Part shown: one piece after another, positions 7,169 through 13,150 of the stretch
How positions within the stretch are numbered: the stretch's first letter is position 1
Layout of the letters: the number at the start of each line of letters is the position of its first letter
DNA from: Thermoleophilaceae bacterium
GTDB taxonomy: Bacteria > Actinomycetota > Thermoleophilia > Solirubrobacterales > Thermoleophilaceae
Assembly (NCBI GenBank): GCA_013813135.1
Contig: JACCSF010000163.1
Location: 1 to 19,961, forward strand
Reading direction: 5' to 3'
DNA length: 19,961 bases
Notes under the pieces: model-generated
The model's input: the letters and a program-made list of their open reading frames with translations, nothing else
The model's database searches: none
What the model was told of the DNA's origin: nothing
Made by a program: the position numbers and the translations under genes

Positions 7169-8100
7169 CGGGGGGCGAGCGCTGGGCGACAGAGCAACTG
7201 GGCGAGCTACTGACCGCCGGGTTCCGGCCGCGGGCATGGGAGCGCTTCCTGCGGGCCTCGTTCGAGCGCGCCGCCGAAACCCGCGGCGCACGCCCATCGC
7301 TCGTGCGCCAGGCGCGGACCTGGCCCACCGTCGGCCTGGCCGGTTCACTCGCCCTCGCACCCCTTCTTAGACGCGCACGCGCGTCAGCCCCTCGCAGCTG
7401 GCAGTTGATCGCCTGGTGGGGAGCGGTTGCCGGGATGCTCGACTGGCACCTGGGCATGCTCGAGGGCCCACACGGACAGCGGCACGACCGTCTGCGCAGC
7501 GCCGACGCTCTCAGCCTTGCGCGCCTCGGCCTTGTCCCCTTCGTCGCCGCCACGAGCGGTACGTCGCCTCGTGACCGCGGCCTGTTCTCCGCGCTGATCG
7601 TGAGCGGAGGTCTCAGCGACCTGCTCGACGGACCGCTCGCGCGCCGGGTCGGTGCGACACGGCTCGGTCGAGATCTCGACACCGCCGCGGACGTTATGCT
7701 CAAGCTCGCCGCCGCGCGGGCCGGCGGACAGGCGGGCTGGCTTACTCGACGCGCGGTTCGCCTGGTTGCGGGGTGCCAGCTCTCCGGCGTCGCGCTTGTG
7801 ACGATGTCCTATTTCCGTGCCTGCCACCGCCCGGCCGCGAGACCGTTCGATCAGCCCGGTTGGAGTGCGGCCGCTCTGCTGGGCGGCCTGGCGCTCGCGC
7901 CGAGGACAGGTCGCACCGGGAACGTGCTCGTCGCCAGCGCATCGCTCTGCACGCTTGGGAGCGCGAGTCTGATACCGACCACCCTCCGCGAACTCGAGTG
8001 CACCGGCGCTGGTAGCTCTCCGCTCGAGGCTCTCGGGCTGCGGCGTCCCGGGAGGGGCGCTGACGCTCGGCCCGGAGCAATGTCTCCCCTGGCGACATAG
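7165..8100 (+). CDS. CDP-alcohol phosphatidyltransferase family protein
   Basis: A 311-aa protein with the family signature DLLDGPLAR ... G-RDL-D-TAA-D (Asp152, Asp155, Gly156, Ala159, Arg160, Gly168, Asp172, Asp176), which binds the CDP moiety and two metals. LSLARLGLVPFV just ahead matches the usual first helix. The gap between AR and the following G is 7 residues, one fewer than the common 8. The N-terminal ~100 residues are an unusual helical extension. The family joins a CDP-activated lipid to an alcohol (or transfers a polyol phosphate), so this gene places a lipid or phosphodiester step at the end of the cluster. Translation starts within the stop of the flavoprotein gene (ATGA). The last ~50 residues are low complexity. 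Confidence 0.8.
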   Translation: MTGGERWATEQLGELLTAGFRPRAWERFLRASFERAAETRGARPSLVRQARTWPTVGLAGSLALAPLLRRARASAPRSWQLIAWWGAVAGMLDWHLGMLEGPHGQRHDRLRSADALSLARLGLVPFVAATSGTSPRDRGLFSALIVSGGLSDLLDGPLARRVGATRLGRDLDTAADVMLKLAAARAGGQAGWLTRRAVRLVAGCQLSGVALVTMSYFRACHRPAARPFDQPGWSAAALLGGLALAPRTGRTGNVLVASASLCTLGSASLIPTTLRELECTGAGSSPLEALGLRRPGRGADARPGAMSPLAT

Positions 8101-8288
8101 CGCCCGCCGTAACGCATACTTGATCCATGCTTCATGCGAGCAGATCGCCTCACGGGGGCTTGGCGCTTGGCTTCGGGGCGTTCGGCACGGCGATCTGGCT
8201 GCAACGCGAGCCCGTTTGTCACCGGTGGAGCGTCTGGCACACCAAGCGACCCGATGCCGCGATCGGCTGCGGCGATGACAACGGATAC

Positions 8289-8316
8289 GGCGCGGCCGGC
8301 GTGAGAGAGCCGCGCC
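8289..8316. terminator. GC-rich hairpin between convergent genes
   Basis: GGCGCGGC at 8289-8296 pairs perfectly with GCCGCGCC at 8309-8316 around a 12-base loop. It sits between the end of the phosphatidyltransferase gene (8100) and the end of the oppositely oriented VOC gene (8349), where a bidirectional terminator is expected. There is no U-tract, which is usual in high-GC actinobacteria. The rest of 8101-8348 shows no convincing gene. Confidence 0.5.
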
Positions 8317-8348
8317 GGCCACGACCCAGCGACCTCCGCGGCGGGGCG

Positions 8349-8726
8349 CTACTCGACATACCCCTCGGCGATCATTAGACAGTACCCGTCCGGATCGTGG
8401 ACGGTCATCTCTCGCCTGGGTCCCGGCGATCCGTCCACGATCGGGCCGACGCTGACTTCCTTTGAGAGAAGGTGCACCCGAAGAGCATCGAGGTCGTCGG
8501 CGTAGAGGTAAAAGCGGACTCGCTGCTCAGGCGCGTCGATCAGGCCAGCTGCGCGAACCAGCATCGTCCGAGCGTCGCCACCGGCAAGGGCGGCGAAGTC
8601 GAGGACGCCTTCGTGGACGTAGGTGTCCGAGACCTCGAAGCCGACTAGCTCGTAGAAGGCGATCGAGCGCGCAACGTCGGCGACCTGCACGAACGGGATT
8701 AGCTGACTGACCCGGTTGGCATGCAT
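8349..8726 (-). CDS. VOC family (glyoxalase/bleomycin-resistance fold) protein
   Basis: A 125-aa protein made of two beta-alpha-beta-beta-beta modules. It opens with LIPFVQVADVARSIAFYE, the hallmark first strand and helix of vicinal-oxygen-chelate proteins, then LGFEVSD-like VGFEVSDTYV, and ends with MTVHDPDGYCLMIAEGY, the standard 'DPDGN..E' closing motif. It may be a metal-dependent lyase, dioxygenase or ligand-sequestering resistance protein; the family is too broad to say. The ATG at 8726 lacks a strong ribosome site. It stands alone: convergent with the left cluster, and 174 bases downstream of the broken membrane protein gene on the same strand. Confidence 0.82.
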   Translation of the reverse strand: MHANRVSQLIPFVQVADVARSIAFYELVGFEVSDTYVHEGVLDFAALAGGDARTMLVRAAGLIDAPEQRVRFYLYADDLDALRVHLLSKEVSVGPIVDGSPGPRREMTVHDPDGYCLMIAEGYVE

Positions 8727-8900
8727 CAGAGCAAGTAACGGCCCCGCGTCATGCAGTCGCGGCAGGGGTTGTCGAACTTACGCTGCTCTCTCCTTGCGTC
8801 TAGGTACAAGCTCACCGGTCTGTAGCCATCCGCGGGCGGGGCGATCCAGCATCGCCCGACCTCGCGGCCCTAGGCGAATCGAGCGCGATCAGGTCCATCG

Positions 8901-9395
8901 TCAGCCAGGATCGCTTGTCGGGGCGGCACGATGTAGCCTGGCCTCGGCGCCGTCGACTGGCGCGAAGAGCAAGCACCCGACCTGATCGTCGCGGTCGAGC
9001 AGGGCGTTGGAGATCGCGGTGATCTCACAGCCGCCCGAGCGCCGGGTGGCGGCGACGAGCATCGAGGCGCCGTAGAAGATGAGCGCGGCCCCCGCGGTCG
9101 CGGGGAAGTAGAACAGGGCGACGAATACCGCGGCGTTCAGCAGGTGGCTGCCGGGCCCCACCGCGCGCAGCGGAACCGGTGAGTGTCCGGCGCGCAGTGA
9201 GACCAGAGCGAAAACGACGGCTGGGAACACGATCAGCCCCAGCGCGGCGTCCCACTAGGACGGATCGCGCCAGAAGAACGCCAGGCCGATCAACGCGAGG
9301 CCGACGATGACTCGCGCGGTGACACCGAGATGACCGATCGCCGGCGGCGTTCCGTTAAGTCTGTGGATCAGTCCTGTGCTTCGCTCCGCGGGCAT
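8901..9395 (-). pseudogene. Small three-helix membrane protein gene interrupted by an in-frame TAG
   Basis: A minus-strand ATG at 9395 has GGAGG 6 to 7 bases upstream, inside 9396-9410. Translation gives MPAERSTGLIHRLNG and continues through a membrane helix (VTARVIVGLALIGLAFFW) to WRDPS, then TAG at 9255-9257, then continues in the same frame with WDAALGLIVFPAVVFALVSL and a third hydrophobic segment from NAAVFVALFYF onwards to the stop at 8901. Hydrophobic periodicity and codon bias are unbroken across the TAG, so the ancestral gene was about 164 codons. The C-terminal half has a two-Cys segment, GGCEITAISN ... DRDDQVGCLLF, that may bind metal or form a disulfide. The simplest history is TGG (Trp) to TAG. 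It is divergent from the metal-sensor operon and may have belonged to the same metal response. I do not recognise a named family. Confidence 0.7.
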
Positions 9396-9482
9396 CTGAG
9401 CACCTCCGAAATAAGCGTTCGTGGCACGCGCGTCGAGTTGGTCATCTCACCTTTGTCTTATATCAGAATCTTCGTGTATGAT
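9396..9482. promoter_or_regulatory. Divergent control region with candidate ArsR-family operator overlapping the sensor start
   Basis: This 82-base gap plus the sensor start codon holds the most AT-rich stretch nearby (9454-9482). TTATAT at 9458-9463 is a plausible -10 element for the rightward operon. ATCA (9462-9465) and TGAT (9479-9482) form an inverted repeat around a 13-base spacer that itself contains GAATCTTC, also self-complementary at its ends. ArsR-family repressors bind such imperfect AT-rich dyads over the promoter, so autorepression is likely. The predicted transcript would start around 9470, only about 8 bases before the ATG at 9478, i.e. nearly leaderless. Confidence 0.45.
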
Positions 9483-9861
9483 CCCTCGGCTGATGGAAGC
9501 AGCGGTCGCCAACGCCCCGTTTCGCCTCCCGGAGGCTCCGGTCGAGGCCGACCTGCTCGCGAAGTACTTCCGCGTGCTCGGCGACCGGACCCGCCTGAGG
9601 ATCCTCGAGCTGATCGCCGAGGGCGAGCGCTCGGTCGGCGACCTGGCGGCCGAGCTCGGTGAGCCCCAGCCCAAGGTGTCCAACCACCTCAAGTGCCTTC
9701 GCTGGTGCGGGTTCGTGGTCACCCGTCGCGAGCACCGAACGATCTACTATGCCCTCGCCGACGAGCGGGTGGCGGGGGTGATCCAGCTCGGTCGCGCGCT
9801 GCTCCACGAGAACGCCGGGCACGTCGCGGCGTGCGCCCGCGTCGACCGGAGCGGGTGCTGA
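9478..9861 (+). CDS. CmtR-like ArsR/SmtB-family metal-responsive repressor
   Basis: A 127-aa winged-helix repressor: LAKYFRVLGDRTRLRILELI (about 27-46), the recognition helix EPQPKVSNHLKCLR, and a beta-wing VTRREHRTIYYALAD. Cys73 and Cys77 lie in HLKCLRWCG within the DNA-recognition region, at the same place as Cys57 and Cys61 of mycobacterial CmtR (HLSCLRGCG), the Cd/Pb sensor. Cys119 and Cys127 near the C-terminus could supply the third thiolate, like CmtR Cys102. Thiolate sensing of Cd(II), Pb(II) or Hg(II) is therefore likely. The start could be ATG 9478 or ATG 9493; neither has a strong ribosome site, and upstream frame to 9421 overlaps the likely promoter. Its stop overlaps the next start by one base (TGATG), so it heads a metal operon. 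Confidence 0.88.
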   Translation: MIPRLMEAAVANAPFRLPEAPVEADLLAKYFRVLGDRTRLRILELIAEGERSVGDLAAELGEPQPKVSNHLKCLRWCGFVVTRREHRTIYYALADERVAGVIQLGRALLHENAGHVAACARVDRSGC

Positions 9862-10052
9862 TGCGGGAACCTGCCGTGGCGATCCGGGGTGTTACCCTGG
9901 CTGTCGTCTGCTGCGCGGGCGCGCCACTGCTGATCGGCGCGATCGGAGGCCTCACGGTCGCTGTGCTCGGCTGGAGCGCCCTGGCGGTCGCAGCGCTGGC
10001 CTTCGTGGCGATCGTTCTCACTCACCGCAATGGCCGATCCGACCGGCGATGA
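9861..10052 (+). CDS. Small two-helix membrane protein with Cys-Cys pair (MerF/MerT-like candidate)
   Basis: A 63-aa protein with two predicted membrane helices. The first, VTLAVVCCAGAPLLIGAIGG, carries an adjacent Cys17-Cys18 pair followed shortly by Pro, resembling the CC-x-x-P metal entry site in the first helix of MerF and MerT. The second helix is SALAVAALAFVAIVL, ending in basic HRNGRSDRR. Unlike MerF there is no second Cys pair in a C-terminal tail, so the assignment is by analogy only. It begins inside the sensor's stop and ends inside the next gene's start (ATGA), giving tight coupling. A role in moving or capturing a soft metal ion at the membrane fits the operon. Confidence 0.7.
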   Translation: MREPAVAIRGVTLAVVCCAGAPLLIGAIGGLTVAVLGWSALAVAALAFVAIVLTHRNGRSDRR

Positions 10053-10372
10053 CGCCGATCTGCCCGGCATGCGGCTGTTCGCTGGTGCGCCTTGGGGTCA
10101 TTCGCGCGGATGCCGTTCGCCTGGAGCATCGCGGCCAGGAGCTGCTGTTCTCCTGTCGGCGATGCGCGGAGGTGTTTGGCGAGGACCCTGACCGGTATTT
10201 GGGGGAGATCGCCGACTGGATCGTTTGTCCGACCTGCCTTGCGGAGAAGCCCAAGGCCCTGTCGGTGTCGATCAGCCATGAAGGCCGAGACATCCATTTC
10301 TGCCGTTGCCCTGGCTGCCTGGAGGAGTTCCAGCGGCGCCCGGCCGAGCTGCTTGGGCGCCTGGCCGCATGA
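10049..10372 (+). CDS. Tandem YHS/TRASH-like Cys-rich metal-binding protein
   Basis: A 107-aa protein with ten Cys arranged as two similar modules. Module 1: CPACGC (Cys5, 8, 10) ... LLFSCRRCAEVFGEDPDRYL (Cys36, Cys39). Module 2: CPTC (Cys60, 63) ... IHFCRCPGCLEEFQRRPAEL (Cys85, 87, 90). The 'F-x-C-x-x-C-x-x-x-F-x-x-x-P' ending of each module is the pattern of YHS/TRASH treble-clef metal-binding domains found in metal ATPases, mercuric reductase partners and metal sensors. A cytosolic metal chaperone or buffer is a reasonable inference. It is not an organomercurial lyase: no MerB catalytic pattern is seen. ATGA overlaps link it to genes on both sides. Confidence 0.72.
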   Translation: MTPICPACGCSLVRLGVIRADAVRLEHRGQELLFSCRRCAEVFGEDPDRYLGEIADWIVCPTCLAEKPKALSVSISHEGRDIHFCRCPGCLEEFQRRPAELLGRLAA

Positions 10373-10695
10373 AGATCGAACTCCTCTACTTCGACGGCTG
10401 TCCGAGCTATGAGGCGCTGCTGCCAAGGCTGCGAGCGCTGGTGGGCGAGGAGGGAATCGACGCAGAGGTCGAGTTGCGCCGGGTCGGGTCGGTCGACGCG
10501 GCCGAGGAGCAACGCTTCCTGGGCTCGCCGACGGTCCGCGTAGGCGGCCGTGACGTGGACCCCGATGCCGACTCCCGCGAGGACTTCGGACTGAAGTGTC
10601 GGCTGTACCGCTCGAGCGAGGGCACCTCGGGCCTTCCCCCCGATCGATGGGTCATCGAAGCGCTGCGGCGCGAGCTCGCTCGGTCCGAGCGGTGA
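10369..10695 (+). CDS. DF-family thioredoxin-like protein (Cys form)
   Basis: A 108-aa thioredoxin-like protein. It starts IELLYFDGCPSYEALLPRLR, placing Cys11 at the end of strand 1 where the DF family (named for its seleno- and Cys members) has its active residue. It continues with EVELRRVGSVDAAEEQRFLG, a cis-Pro loop in GSPTVRVGGRDVDP, and a second conserved Cys77 in GLKCRLYRSSEG, ending PPDRWVIEALRREL. Relatives are regularly found near alkylmercury lyase and mercury genes. A single-Cys thioredoxin fold plus Cys77 suggests thiol-mediated metal delivery or disulfide exchange with the following flavoprotein. The coding frame has no TGA, so this is the Cys variant. It overlaps both neighbours by four bases. 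Confidence 0.8.
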   Translation: MKIELLYFDGCPSYEALLPRLRALVGEEGIDAEVELRRVGSVDAAEEQRFLGSPTVRVGGRDVDPDADSREDFGLKCRLYRSSEGTSGLPPDRWVIEALRRELARSER

Positions 10696-12038
10696 GCGAG
10701 CGCTTCGACGCAATCGTGATCGGCGCCGGCCCGGCCGGCGAGGTGGCGATCTCGCGGCTCTCATCCCATGGCCTGCGCACGGCACTGGTCGAGCGCGAGC
10801 TGGTCGGCGGCGAATGCGCCTACTGGGCCTGCATCCCCTCCAAGACCCTGCTGCGACCCCCGGAGGCGCGGGCGGAGGCGCGCCGGGCGCCGGGGATCGC
10901 CGAGCCCGCCGCCAGCTGGCCGGAGATCGCGAGGTACCGCGACTACATGGTCCGCGGCCTCGATGACTCCGGCGCCGTCAGGGGCTATGAGGAGCGTGGC
11001 GTGTCTGTGTTCAAGGGCGAGGCGCGAATCGAGGCGCCGGGCCAGGTCCGCGTCGGCGCCAGAGTCCTCGCGACGGAGCGGATCGTGGTCGCGACCGGAA
11101 GCGAGCCAGCGATCCCGCCGATTGACGGACTTCGCGAGGCCGGCTACTGGACCAACCGCGAGGCGACCACGCTCTCAGAGATTCCCCGCGACGTGGTCGT
11201 TCTCGGCGGCGGGCCGGTCGGGATCGAGCTCGGGCAGATGCTTCGCCGCTACGGGGCCGAGGTGACGATCGTCCAGGGCGCCGAGCGGCTGATCGACCGC
11301 GAGGATGCGCGGGTCGGCGAGCTGATCGCCGACGCGCTGCGGGCAGAAGGCGTCGAGCTTCGCCTGTGCGAGAAGGCGACCGGGGTCAGCCGGGACGGCG
11401 AGAGAACCACCGTCGAGCTGGGCTCGGGCGAGACCGTGTCGGGCGAGCGCCTGATCGTCGCCATCGGTCGGCGCCCGCGCGCCAGAGACCTCGGTGTGGA
11501 GGCCATCGGAGTCGAGCTCGGCGAGCGCGGCGAGATCCCGATCGACTCCCGCTGCCGGGTCGCCGACGGCGTCTGGGCGATCGGCGACGTTACCGGCGTC
11601 TCGCTGTTCACCCACGCCGCCAAGTACCAGGCCCGGATCGCCTGCGCCGACATCCTCGGGGCAGGCAGGGACGCCGACTACACGGCGATACCACGAGTTG
11701 TGTTCTCCGACCCGGAGATCGCAGCCGTAGGGCTGACGGCTCAGGAGGCCACCGAGCGGGGGATCGAGGTCAGCACGGCCGACGCCGATCTGATGACGAT
11801 CGCCCGCACCGAGACCTACGGTGTAGGGCTGGGTGGTGAGGTGGGGATCGTCGCCGACCGCGGGCGCCGTACCGCGATCGGCGCCTGGGCGGTCGGTCCG
11901 CTGGCCGGCGAATGGATCCATCAGGCCGTGTTGGCGGTCAAGGCCGAGATCCCGATCGACGTGTTGCGCGACACCGTCGCCCAGTTTCCGACCTTCACCG
12001 AGGCCTACTTGCCGGCGCTCGAAGCGCTCGAGGTCTGA
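10692..12038 (+). CDS. MerA-like class I flavoprotein disulfide oxidoreductase of the metal operon
   Basis: A 448-aa protein starting at GTG 10692, whose GTGA overlaps the previous stop. Features: FAD site GAGPAG (11-16), redox pair CAYWAC (Cys42, Cys47), NAD(P) site VVVLGGGPVGIELGQ, second FAD site WAIGDVTG, and C-terminal dimerisation domain ending QFPTFTEAYLPALEAL. Phe replaces the catalytic His that precedes Pro-Thr in lipoamide dehydrogenases, and no C-terminal vicinal Cys pair or N-terminal HMA domain is present. It could be a divergent mercuric reductase that receives metal from the Cys-rich partner proteins, or a reductase for the DF-family thiol protein. It shares layout with the flavoprotein at 5744-7168 but differs in motif sequence, so they are paralogues of different subfamilies rather than a recent copy. 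Confidence 0.87.
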   Translation: MSERFDAIVIGAGPAGEVAISRLSSHGLRTALVERELVGGECAYWACIPSKTLLRPPEARAEARRAPGIAEPAASWPEIARYRDYMVRGLDDSGAVRGYEERGVSVFKGEARIEAPGQVRVGARVLATERIVVATGSEPAIPPIDGLREAGYWTNREATTLSEIPRDVVVLGGGPVGIELGQMLRRYGAEVTIVQGAERLIDREDARVGELIADALRAEGVELRLCEKATGVSRDGERTTVELGSGETVSGERLIVAIGRRPRARDLGVEAIGVELGERGEIPIDSRCRVADGVWAIGDVTGVSLFTHAAKYQARIACADILGAGRDADYTAIPRVVFSDPEIAAVGLTAQEATERGIEVSTADADLMTIARTETYGVGLGGEVGIVADRGRRTAIGAWAVGPLAGEWIHQAVLAVKAEIPIDVLRDTVAQFPTFTEAYLPALEALEV

Positions 12039-12093
12039 CGTTCCATTGAAATGGCCACACCAGCGACCTACACTTGGTTCGTGCCCGGCTGAC

Positions 12094-12143
12094 GTTAGAA
12101 CGCCTCTCTAACGCACTCCTCGACCGGTGCCCGCGTGCACCGG
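12094..12143 (+). terminator. Two adjacent hairpins after the metal operon
   Basis: CGTTAGA at 12093-12099 pairs with TCTAACG at 12107-12113, and CCGGTGC at 12124-12130 pairs with GCACCGG at 12137-12143 (loop of 6). They lie 55 to 105 bases after the flavoprotein stop and about 125 bases before the next ATG. Together they may end the metal operon; the first could equally be a dyad operator for the SnoaL-like gene. CCATT/AATGG at 12043-12054 is a further short dyad. The rest of 12039-12267 holds no gene I can support. Confidence 0.4.
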
Positions 12144-12267
12144 AAGTCCCTTCGTGGCCATCCGCGCCCGTCCGCTCCTGCATGGGTCGGCGGCGGCGCG
12201 CGAGCTCCCCCTTCCCGGTCCACCGGCTGGAAAGGCATGGATTCCCGAAGAGAAGGAGGACCGTAAA

Positions 12268-12651
12268 ATGACGAAGCCAAACGCGAGAGCAAACGTCGAG
12301 ACGATGATCGCGTGGCTCGACGCGATGCGCAGGAAGGACCTCGACGCAGCTGTGGGCTACTTCGCCTTGGACGTGGTCTGGGAGGGACTCGTCGAGGGCG
12401 TCGAGTGCTCGAATCGAGAAGACGTGCGCGAGATGCTCCGCGAGAGCATCGACGAGAACATGGACGTGGTCGCCTTGGAGATCCTGGCGACCGGCGACTG
12501 CGCCGTGCTCGGCGTGCGGAGCCCGCAACTGCAGGAGCTTGCCGGCGTCGCGCTCGGAGGCCAACTCTTCAACGTCTTCACGATCGAGGAGGGCCAGATC
12601 GTCCACGTCCACGACTACGCGTCGAGGGCCGAGGCACACGCGGCGGCATAA
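12268..12651 (+). CDS. SnoaL-like / NTF2-fold protein
   Basis: A 127-aa protein with the cone-shaped NTF2-like fold: an N-terminal helix with WLDAMRRKDLDAAVGYFALDVVWEG (only part is diagnostic: W-x-x-A-x-x-x-x-D-L-D-A-A), then the helix REDVREMLRES, and strands ending NVFTIEEGQIVHVHDYAS, the standard closing strands of SnoaL-type proteins. Such proteins may be isomerases, cyclases, hydrolases or ligand-binding proteins; no catalytic assignment is possible. The start at 12268 has a strong ribosome site, AGAAGGAGG at 12251-12259. It appears to be a single-gene unit between the metal operon and the insertion elements. Confidence 0.82.
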   Translation: MTKPNARANVETMIAWLDAMRRKDLDAAVGYFALDVVWEGLVEGVECSNREDVREMLRESIDENMDVVALEILATGDCAVLGVRSPQLQELAGVALGGQLFNVFTIEEGQIVHVHDYASRAEAHAAA

Positions 12652-12805
12652 GGGTTCGTGTCGACCTCCTTCGGTGCATGGCTCCGTGACTCCGTTCGTG
12701 ACTGCAATTTGAGCGAAAGTCAGAAGACCTGGGACGAGGCGAAATCCCATTGCAGAGCGCAATCTGCCCTCACCAGATAGCCGGCGACAGGGCTCATAAC
12801 CCGAA

Positions 12806-13150
12806 TGAGCCGGGCTGGGTTTCGCGGAGACCGTTTTGGTTGGTTCCCTCTGTTCATGTGAGGGAGATTTCTAAGGTTCTGGTCTGGCTCAGCCGTTCGA
12901 ACTCTGACGGTGGTAGATCGCCGAGCGCTTGGCGTAGTCGGCTGTCGTTGAACCAGCCGATGTACTCGACGACGGCGAGCTCGAGCTGGGCGCGGGTGCG
13001 CCAGACGCGGTCGGCGATCAGCTCGGTCTTGAAGCTGTCGACGAAGCTCTCGGCGAGCGCGTTGTCGAAGGCGTCGCCGACCGAGCCGACCGAGGCCAGC
13101 ACGCCGTGGTCGGCCAGGGTCTGGGTGTAGTCGATCGAGGTGTATTGGGC
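12806..13150 (-). mobile_element. IS3-family element remnant (3' part only)
   Basis: The outer end is recognisable: TGAGCCGGGCTGGGTTTCGC starting at 12806 looks like an IS3-type terminal inverted repeat (TGA...). Inside it lies the C-terminal third of an IS3 OrfB. The element is cut at about 13146-13150 by the left end of an IS30-family element, and no clear 5' half of OrfB or OrfA is visible on the far side (14797-14850), so the remainder has been lost. Confidence 0.7.
12854..13150 (-). pseudogene. Truncated IS3-family transposase OrfB
   Basis: About 98 codons of the rve-type DDE integrase domain remain, from QYTSIDYTQTLADHG through VGSVGDAFDNALAESF, the segment holding the final catalytic Glu, to YIGWFNDSRLRQALGD and the C-terminus PPSEFERLSQTR. 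The first two catalytic Asp residues and the upstream HSDRGS motif are missing because the frame is broken by the IS30 end. The residues just before QYTS come from IS30 terminal sequence, not OrfB. It cannot encode an active transposase. Confidence 0.85.

Noticed and set aside
7384..8322. 312-codon minus-strand frame opposite the phosphatidyltransferase gene
   Set aside because: It is antisense to a gene with an intact CDP-alcohol transferase signature. Composition is Arg/Ala-rich with no motif.
8127..8378. 83-codon plus-strand frame after the phosphatidyltransferase gene
   Set aside because: No ribosome site, no family features; it runs through a terminator-like hairpin and into the 3' end of the VOC gene on the other strand.
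10369..10695. Selenoprotein version of the DF-family gene
   Set aside because: The active positions are encoded by TGT/TGC Cys codons and there is no in-frame TGA before the true stop.
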